NCBI GenBank assembly: GCA_904380375.1 | Contig: CAJFID010000019.1 | Coordinates: 1-56,020 of the forward strand | Direction of reading: 5' to 3' | Source: Avimonas intestinalis | GTDB lineage: Bacteria > Bacillota > Clostridia > Oscillospirales > Acutalibacteraceae | DNA: 56,020 bases | Shown: positions 50,159 through 56,020 of the stretch, one piece after another | Layout: each line of letters starts with the position of its first letter | Numbering within the stretch: the first letter of the stretch is position 1 | Notes under the pieces: model-generated | The model's database searches: none | What the model saw: only the letters and a program-made list of their open reading frames with translations | Told to the model about the DNA's origin: nothing | Position numbers and translations under genes: made by a program

Positions 50159-51766
50159 ATGAAACGAAGCAAAAGGCTACTGGCATTGCTCCTAAGCACG
50201 GCGTGCGTGGCTACGCTGGCCGCGGGCTGCAGCGGCGGCGGCGAGTCGTCTACGCCGAGCGGCGGCGGCAGCGGCGGCGGCGACTCCAGCGACGAACACA
50301 TGACCATCACCATCGGCTACTGGGACGCGGACAGCGCGCTGGGAAGCCGCGACACCGACAAGGTGCTGCAAACCATTGAGGAAGAGCTCAACGTAACCTT
50401 TGAACCCGTCAACGTGACGTGGGACGACTACAACCAGAAGTTCCAACTGTGGGCCTCAAGCGACTCGCTGCCCGACATCTTTGCGGCGGACATCCGTACC
50501 ACGGCGACCTTCGCCCAGTGGGCCAACGACGGTCTGCTGCATGAAATCCCCTCCGACCTGTCCGCCTATCCGAACCTTGAGAAATATCTGGACAGCCCGG
50601 AATCGGATACCTGCATGGTAAACGGCAAGATGTACTGCATTTTCCGCCAGACCTATACGGAGCAGGCGGAAACCATTGAAGACCGTTCGATCGTTTACCG
50701 CTGGGATCTCGCCCAGAAAGCGGGTATTACCAAAGAGCCCACCAACTGGACCGAATTCCGCGAGATGATCCAGGCGATCATTGAAGCGGACCCGGAGGGC
50801 AAGAACATCCAGGGTATGACGGCCTGCGGCCCCGACTTCCTGGTCGGCCCCTTCTTCACCTACAGCATGCCGGCGGCGGTTGTCGGCGGCAACACCTTCC
50901 GCTGGGTTGACAACGGCGACGGCACGTACGTCCCGGCCTATTTCGCGGGCGAGAACCTCGGCGACGACGCCCTGCCCACCTGGCAGCTCCTGCGCGACAT
51001 GTATCAGGAAGGCACCATTGAGGCCGACGTCGCCTTGGGCACCACCGAGACGGCGTACAACAAGTTCCTGAGCGGCCAGAGCGCGGCCATGCTGGCCACC
51101 GGCTTTGCCGGCCCCTGGGACGGCATGATCCAGTATTGGGAGGAAACCAACCACACCAACTACACCGACGTGGTCAAGTGCCTTGACTTGATGCCGAGTG
51201 TGGATGGCAACGCATACTACTGGATGTGGGACTATGCGTGGAGCGAATCCTACATTTCCTCAAATGTGAGCGACGCGAAGTTTGACCGCATTATGCAGCT
51301 CTACGACTACCTGCTCTCCGACGAGGGCATCCTGGTCAGCCGTTACGGCTTTGAGGGCGACACCTACGAGATCATTGACGACAAGTACATCCAGGAAAGC
51401 GAAGACCTGCGGACCAAGTATCCCAGCATCAACATTTTCCACGACCTGGCGGCGTGGACCCCGGTTGAGAAGTACGAGTATGTTTCCCTGGTCCCCGAAG
51501 ACATCCAGGCGATCTGCGACGCCCGTGTAGAGGCGGCCCGCAACGCGCCGGTGCCGGAGTTTGACACCCGCTACACCGATATCTTCGTCGGCTTGAACAC
51601 CGGCTTTGGCCTGAGCCTGGCGGATGATCTGATGACCATCATGACCGGCGACCAGCCCGTTGAGGATATGTGGCAGACCATCATTGACGGCTATAAGAGC
51701 CAGGGCCTGGAGGATTTCATTCAGCAGGTCAACGACCAGGCCAAGGAGCTCGGCTATCAGAGCTAA
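50159..51766 (+). CDS. Extracellular solute-binding lipoprotein
   Basis: 535 residues. A type II signal peptide ends in the lipobox LAAGC with Cys24, followed by a Ser/Gly-rich spacer and a family 1-like binding fold (ITIGYWDADSALGSRDTDKVLQTIEEELNVTFEPV, PDIFAADIRTTATFAQWANDGLLHEI). It resembles LipO/YtcQ-type proteins that are larger than maltose-type binding proteins and bind complex glycans or aldouronates. Many exposed Trp and Tyr residues fit an oligosaccharide ligand. The ATG at 50159 follows AGGAGGAG. A terminator follows at 51809-51852. Confidence 0.93.
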   Translation: MKRSKRLLALLLSTACVATLAAGCSGGGESSTPSGGGSGGGDSSDEHMTITIGYWDADSALGSRDTDKVLQTIEEELNVTFEPVNVTWDDYNQKFQLWASSDSLPDIFAADIRTTATFAQWANDGLLHEIPSDLSAYPNLEKYLDSPESDTCMVNGKMYCIFRQTYTEQAETIEDRSIVYRWDLAQKAGITKEPTNWTEFREMIQAIIEADPEGKNIQGMTACGPDFLVGPFFTYSMPAAVVGGNTFRWVDNGDGTYVPAYFAGENLGDDALPTWQLLRDMYQEGTIEADVALGTTETAYNKFLSGQSAAMLATGFAGPWDGMIQYWEETNHTNYTDVVKCLDLMPSVDGNAYYWMWDYAWSESYISSNVSDAKFDRIMQLYDYLLSDEGILVSRYGFEGDTYEIIDDKYIQESEDLRTKYPSINIFHDLAAWTPVEKYEYVSLVPEDIQAICDARVEAARNAPVPEFDTRYTDIFVGLNTGFGLSLADDLMTIMTGDQPVEDMWQTIIDGYKSQGLEDFIQQVNDQAKELGYQS

Positions 51767-51808
51767 TCGGCTTGTGCCGGAAGGAAACCGAATCTAGGTA
51801 AATTAGAG

Positions 51809-51852
51809 AAAGGCGCGGATCGGCGGATAAAATCACGGTCCGCGCCTTTTTC
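51809..51852 (+). terminator. Terminator after the binding protein
   Basis: AAAGGCGCGGA (51809-51819) pairs with TCCGCGCCTTT (51839-51849) and runs into TTTTT. As it lies inside the locus it may be a partial terminator that lowers expression of the DUF4091 gene relative to the importer. Confidence 0.8.
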
Positions 51853-51869
51853 AAAGGAGAGATGTCCGC

Positions 51870-53537
51870 GTGGGAGAGCCTTTGCTTGAGGGGATGCTGA
51901 CGGCACGGGAGGAGTTCCTGTTCCCCGACCAGCCCCTCGGCCCGCTGCCCGTATCGCTCCGCCTGGCGACGGCATTGAACGGGCGGCCGGGGCTCCAGCT
52001 GCTGCTGCGCACGCAGGTGCCGGAAGCCGCCCTCTCCCTTTCGGGGGAGGGCTTCCGGCCCGAGTGGTTTCAGATGCTGCCGGTGCCGGTGGAGTACAAC
52101 ACCGGGGATGGCACAGAGCAGGGTGGCGCCATGGTCCTTGAAGAGAGGCCGGAACGCTGCCCGGATTACGCCCTCCGGCTGGCGCCGTTTTGGGTATACG
52201 ACTGCCTGCGTCCCGCGCCGGAAGGAAGGATCCCGGCCGTGAACGGGGTGGCGGCCGCCTATATCTGCCTAGAGCCCCGGGAGGGGCTTCCCGCGGGGGA
52301 ATATCGCCTTCGGCTCCGCGCGCAGTGCGGGCCGGAGACGTATACCTGTGCGCTTACGGTGCAGGTATACGGCGTGCGGATCCCGCAGGACGGCTTTGCG
52401 GTTACGAATTGGTTCAGCCTGGACGCCATCCGGCGGTTTCACCAGGTGCAGGATGGGACGCCGGCCTATTATGCCATGGTCGGCCGGTACGCCGGCCTGA
52501 TGCGCCGGGCGCACCAGACGATGTTTTACGTGGAGCTGGACAGCCGCTGCGTCGTTTCCCGCCGCCCGTACCGCTTTGATTTTTCGTACTTAAAGCCGCT
52601 GATCGCCTGCTTCTTTGATCAGGGCTTTCACACCCTTGAGATCGGGCCGCTGCTCAGCCGGGGGTTCCGCCCCGACGGCACGCCGGATATGTATACCGCG
52701 GCCTTCCGCTGCGCCGCCGCGCCCGACGTCCCGGTCGATTCGCCCGAGGGCTACGCGCTGCTGACGGCGTATGTGCGGGAGCTGGCCGGGTTCCTGCGGA
52801 AAAACGGATGGGCGGACCGGACGGTGTGTCACATCCATGACGAACCCGACGTCCACTATCCGGATGAAGCGGCCCTGAAGGCCCGCCAGAGGCAATACCT
52901 GTTGGCGGCGAGCATCCTCCGCCGGCATCTGCCGGGCGTGCGGGTTATCGAAGCGGTAAAGACCGCCTCCTTCCGCGGCGGCGTGGACATTTGGGTGCCG
53001 GTCACCTCAAGCTACGAGGAGCAGAAGGCGGAATTCGACCGCCTGACCGCGTTGGGGGAAGAGGTATGGACCTATGTGTGCTGCTCGCCGGAAGGGCATT
53101 GGCTCAACCGGTTCCTGGACAGCCCGCTGCTTCACGGGCGGCTCCTGTTCTGGGGCTGTGCAGCCAACCGGATGAAGGGCTTCCTGCATTGGGGCTTCAA
53201 CCAATTCCCGCAGGGGATGGATCCCTTCCGGGGGACCAGCTGCCCCAACCATACGGGGATCGGCACCAACTTCCCCTGCGGGGACGCCTTCCTGGCCTAT
53301 CCCGGGCCGGACGGCCCCTGGCCGGGGATGCGCCTTGAAGCGTCCCGCCGGGGCGCGGAGGACGCGGCCCTGCTCGGGCTGCTGCGGCAGCGGGACGAGG
53401 CGGCGCACGACCGCCTGACAAGGAAGGTCTTTACCAACAACGTTACCTATAACGACGACCCCGGTCATTTTGAGGAGGTTTTTGAAGAATTGCTCCGGCT
53501 TCTTGAGGAAGGGGAGCCGTCCCGGCCCGCGGAATAG
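51870..53537 (+). CDS. DUF4091 glycoside hydrolase-like protein
   Basis: 555 residues. An N-terminal beta-sandwich (about 1-170, ending LTVQVYGVRIP) precedes a barrel with WFSLDAIRRFHQVQDGTPAYYAMVGRYAGLMRRAHQTMFYVELD and CHIHDEPDVHYPDEA. The C-terminal GRLLFWGCAANRMKGFLHWGFNQFPQGMDPF is typical of DUF4091 proteins. The DEP motif is the likely acid/base region. No signal peptide, so cytosolic. A GTG at 51870 is ten bases after AAAGGAG; an ATG eight bases earlier is out of frame, and the next in-frame ATG (51894) has no ribosome binding site. Substrate unknown; family members occur in gut glycan loci. Confidence 0.78.
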   Translation: MGEPLLEGMLTAREEFLFPDQPLGPLPVSLRLATALNGRPGLQLLLRTQVPEAALSLSGEGFRPEWFQMLPVPVEYNTGDGTEQGGAMVLEERPERCPDYALRLAPFWVYDCLRPAPEGRIPAVNGVAAAYICLEPREGLPAGEYRLRLRAQCGPETYTCALTVQVYGVRIPQDGFAVTNWFSLDAIRRFHQVQDGTPAYYAMVGRYAGLMRRAHQTMFYVELDSRCVVSRRPYRFDFSYLKPLIACFFDQGFHTLEIGPLLSRGFRPDGTPDMYTAAFRCAAAPDVPVDSPEGYALLTAYVRELAGFLRKNGWADRTVCHIHDEPDVHYPDEAALKARQRQYLLAASILRRHLPGVRVIEAVKTASFRGGVDIWVPVTSSYEEQKAEFDRLTALGEEVWTYVCCSPEGHWLNRFLDSPLLHGRLLFWGCAANRMKGFLHWGFNQFPQGMDPFRGTSCPNHTGIGTNFPCGDAFLAYPGPDGPWPGMRLEASRRGAEDAALLGLLRQRDEAAHDRLTRKVFTNNVTYNDDPGHFEEVFEELLRLLEEGEPSRPAE

Positions 53538-53725
53538 GCGGCCCGGGCAAACCGCCGCCCCGGCTTTTGCCTCTGCGTGGATGGGGCGGCGCATCAATCG
53601 CAAAAATGGAAAATTATACAGGCAACCGCAAGAGAGAGGAATAAGAGCCAAAAGAAGGGCGGGAGCAGGCGGATCCGTTTATGGCCTGCTCCGGGCTTTT
53701 CGCAAGCCGCAGAGAGGTGTAAAAG

Positions 53726-56020
53726 ATGCACAGACATCCGTTTTTAAGGCGCTGCTTATCCTTGACCATGGGGCTTTCCCTGCTTTTCTCCTGCATCGGC
53801 ACGGCGCTGGCCGCGCCGGCGGATGGCGGGCTTCCCGCGCCGGACAGCGCGTGGGAGCATTTCCCGTCAACCGACGGCCTGGACACATCGACGGTCCATC
53901 CGTACATCCCGTCCGGCAACTGGGCCTTTGCCGAGGCGCCGGTAAACACCACCAACTTTGAAACATTGACCGACCTGTATTATATCCCGCCAATCGGCGT
54001 GCAGTACGACAACTGGGCGGTTTCCGCGGATATCGCCGCCCAGGGCGGGCCCGGCGGCGTCTATTGGGGCACCGCCAATTTCCACAGCACCGGGAGGATC
54101 AACCTCGCCGGCGACAATCTCGCGGCCATGGTTTACACTGCGCCGGCCACCGGCACGGTCACCCTCTCCGCCTCCGACCCCCTGTGGGTGGACTGGTGGG
54201 AGCAAGGGCCCAACGGCGTGCGGATCGCCATCTATAAATCCAGCAGCCAGACGGGCGCGATCATCCCGGTCTGGCCGGTGGGCGACCGCTGGAAGACGCT
54301 GGGCGGCAGTGCGGACGCCGACGGCGCCCCGGGCCATGAATACACCTTTGAGCCGTATACCCTTTCGATCCGGGAGGGGGAGAAGCTCTATTTTGTGATG
54401 GATCCGAACGGCAACGCCGGGGACGACGTGATTGCCTGGGACCCGGTCGTTACCTATGACAACGGGGACTACGACGCCGAAAACGACCCGGCGCTCGCCA
54501 TGCCGGAAAAGGCCGTGATGGCGGACGTGTTCCCCTATGACGACCCGGCGGACAACAACTTTACCCACGGCAACGGCTGGCGGCTTGACGCGGCCCGCGG
54601 CAGCGTGTATACCGCGATGAACTGGCTTAACTGGAGGGCAGACTGGATGCAGGCCCGCTACTACGCGTCGGAAAGTGAAGTTACAACCGACAACGATATG
54701 TGGCCCCTTGGCGTCATCACATCGGACTGCTACGGGGATGATCTCGGTTGGCATAACCAGGGGATGTTCCTCTACCCAGCGCCCGACGGCAACGACGTGG
54801 CCTTTACCTATGAGGCCCCGCGGGACGGCGTGCTGGAGCTGCGCTTCGGCGACGCTACCTTTGCCCAGGATACGACGGGCAACGTGATCAGCCTGGCCGT
54901 CTACAAAAACGACGTGCAGATCTGGCCGGAGGCGGGCGGCTATACGGTGCAGCACACCGTGGGCGGCTACGATGAGATCCAGCTCGAGCTGGAGGACGTC
55001 GTGACGGCGGTCCACGCCGGCGACCAGCTGCACATCCGGGCCTCCCTGGTCAACAGCACCGGCGAGTACAGCCTGAAGATTATGCCGGAGGCGGAATACA
55101 CCTCCTTGGAGTATGACGCATCCCTTGACAAGGAGGCGCAGTTTGCCGAATTGGCCAATTATTCGTACTACGACCAGTTTTCCGACGAGCAGGGCCAGGA
55201 CGGCTGGTACTACCTGTACGCCCCGATCGGGGAAAACGGCATGGTCATGGAGGTCCCGTATTACCAGGACGGCTGCTGGTATGACGGCACCTGGGAATAC
55301 ATCATCGCGACGATATTCCAGACGGCGGTGAACCCCGGCAGCGAGTACGACGCCATCATCGCCTTCAAAGCGCCGTATACTGGGACCATTACGGCCTACT
55401 TTGAGAACGGCGCCTGGGTCAAGGAGGACCCGGAGGGGTCCGGCGACGGCGTCAACGTCTGGATGCAGCTTTCAAGCGACGGGGAGGTCACGGACATTTC
55501 GCCGGTGACGTACATCCCCAACGGCGGCTCGGCGGAGTTCGAGCCGGTGACGCTCAATATCCGGAAGAACGAGTATGTCTATTTCCGGTTCAACCGCGGC
55601 GAAGGGAACCCGTGGTTTGACGAGGTCAACATGAACCCGTGCGTCAAATACACCAGCATCGACTTTGACGACCCGGGCATTGAAGAAGGCCCGGCAGCCG
55701 ACCGGCAAGAACCCGAGGCGGGGAGCAGCCTGGCCGAGGACGAGTTCCCGCTGGCCGGCCGGGATTACACGGACGCGGAGGAATACTCCGTGACCGCGGC
55801 GGAGCTGGTCGAAATGATCCAGGACGGCACGCTGGAGGAAGGCGCCGTCTATGAGGTGAGCGACCATACCAGCCTGTATTTCGGCGGGATCAACGCGGAT
55901 ACCACCTACGACCTGAAGGGTATCTGCATCCGCACCTCGCCCAGCGGGTATTCCTACGACGGCCCGAACCCGGAGCAGGAAGGGCGCTTCGGCATCTTCG
56001 TGGAGGGCAACGGCGGCGTG
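53726..56020 (+). CDS. Large secreted repeat protein (partial, runs off window)
   Basis: At least 765 residues; no stop before the window ends. A signal peptide (HRHPFLRRCLSLTMGLSLLF..ALAAPADGG, cleavage near residue 30) is followed by three copies of a beta-sandwich module. The modules are at about residues 130-250 (YTAPATGTVTL ... LSIREGEKLYFVMDPNGN ... WDPVVTY), 355-460 (YEAPRDGVLEL) and 540-645 (FKAPYTGTITAYF ... LNIRKNEYVYFRF). An acidic linker then leads to a likely parallel beta-helix starting near residue 690. The ATG at 53726 follows GAGAGGTG. It is probably wall-anchored or secreted and binds or cuts the glycan that the locus uses; any enzymatic domain would be beyond the window. 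Confidence 0.75.
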   Translation, partial: MHRHPFLRRCLSLTMGLSLLFSCIGTALAAPADGGLPAPDSAWEHFPSTDGLDTSTVHPYIPSGNWAFAEAPVNTTNFETLTDLYYIPPIGVQYDNWAVSADIAAQGGPGGVYWGTANFHSTGRINLAGDNLAAMVYTAPATGTVTLSASDPLWVDWWEQGPNGVRIAIYKSSSQTGAIIPVWPVGDRWKTLGGSADADGAPGHEYTFEPYTLSIREGEKLYFVMDPNGNAGDDVIAWDPVVTYDNGDYDAENDPALAMPEKAVMADVFPYDDPADNNFTHGNGWRLDAARGSVYTAMNWLNWRADWMQARYYASESEVTTDNDMWPLGVITSDCYGDDLGWHNQGMFLYPAPDGNDVAFTYEAPRDGVLELRFGDATFAQDTTGNVISLAVYKNDVQIWPEAGGYTVQHTVGGYDEIQLELEDVVTAVHAGDQLHIRASLVNSTGEYSLKIMPEAEYTSLEYDASLDKEAQFAELANYSYYDQFSDEQGQDGWYYLYAPIGENGMVMEVPYYQDGCWYDGTWEYIIATIFQTAVNPGSEYDAIIAFKAPYTGTITAYFENGAWVKEDPEGSGDGVNVWMQLSSDGEVTDISPVTYIPNGGSAEFEPVTLNIRKNEYVYFRFNRGEGNPWFDEVNMNPCVKYTSIDFDDPGIEEGPAADRQEPEAGSSLAEDEFPLAGRDYTDAEEYSVTAAELVEMIQDGTLEEGAVYEVSDHTSLYFGGINADTTYDLKGICIRTSPSGYSYDGPNPEQEGRFGIFVEGNGGV

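Overview
The window looks like chromosome of a GC-rich anaerobic Clostridia, most likely an Oscillospirales/Ruminococcaceae-type gut bacterium. The basis is a Firmicute-type 444-residue glutamine synthetase, strong AGGAGG ribosome binding sites, sigma-A promoters with 17-bp spacing, pyruvate formate-lyase with its activase, a CarD-family regulator, and YesMN/LplB-YtcP-type carbohydrate regulation and transport. The genus cannot be fixed from the sequence alone. No rRNA, tRNA, CRISPR array, prophage or insertion sequence was recognised.

Positions 1-17.3 kb are core genome: mntP (minus) diverges from glnA, followed by rpoB-rpoC, then rpsL-rpsG-fusA-tuf with strong terminators after glnA and tuf, and then a lone DegT-family sugar aminotransferase. 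rpoB has its own promoter, carrying a perfect palindrome, and follows glnA rather than rplL. Both large RNA polymerase subunits end in long, strongly acidic tails.

Positions 17.3-30.3 kb are mixed housekeeping and accessory genes: a P-loop ATPase, an ECF sigma factor overlapping a membrane-anchored partner, pflB and pflA with an acetyltransferase, an HTH-methyltransferase fusion, a CarD-like regulator, and a membrane-anchored protein with three Ig-like repeats.

Positions 30.3-56 kb are carbohydrate metabolism. A minus-strand group holds a ROK glucokinase, manA, a Nudix hydrolase, a DUF3783 protein and an AraC regulator. It is followed by what looks like a Gram-positive polysaccharide-utilisation locus. 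That locus holds an AraC regulator, a GH2 beta-galactosidase-like enzyme and a concanavalin-fold protein on the minus strand. On the plus strand are a glutaminase-A-like (DUF4965) protein, a GH20-like hexosaminidase and a deacetylase-like protein. A YesM/YesN two-component pair diverges from a two-permease plus lipoprotein ABC importer, which is followed by a DUF4091 enzyme and a very large secreted repeat protein that runs off the window.

All the enzymes of this locus lack signal peptides, while the binding lipoprotein and the terminal repeat protein have them. The simplest model (inference) is capture outside, import as oligosaccharides, and depolymerisation in the cytosol. No ABC ATPase is encoded here, so a shared MsmK-type ATPase elsewhere is expected. 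The locus is the best candidate for something undescribed, because it combines poorly characterised families with an elaborate repeat-bearing operator region between the sensor kinase and the importer.
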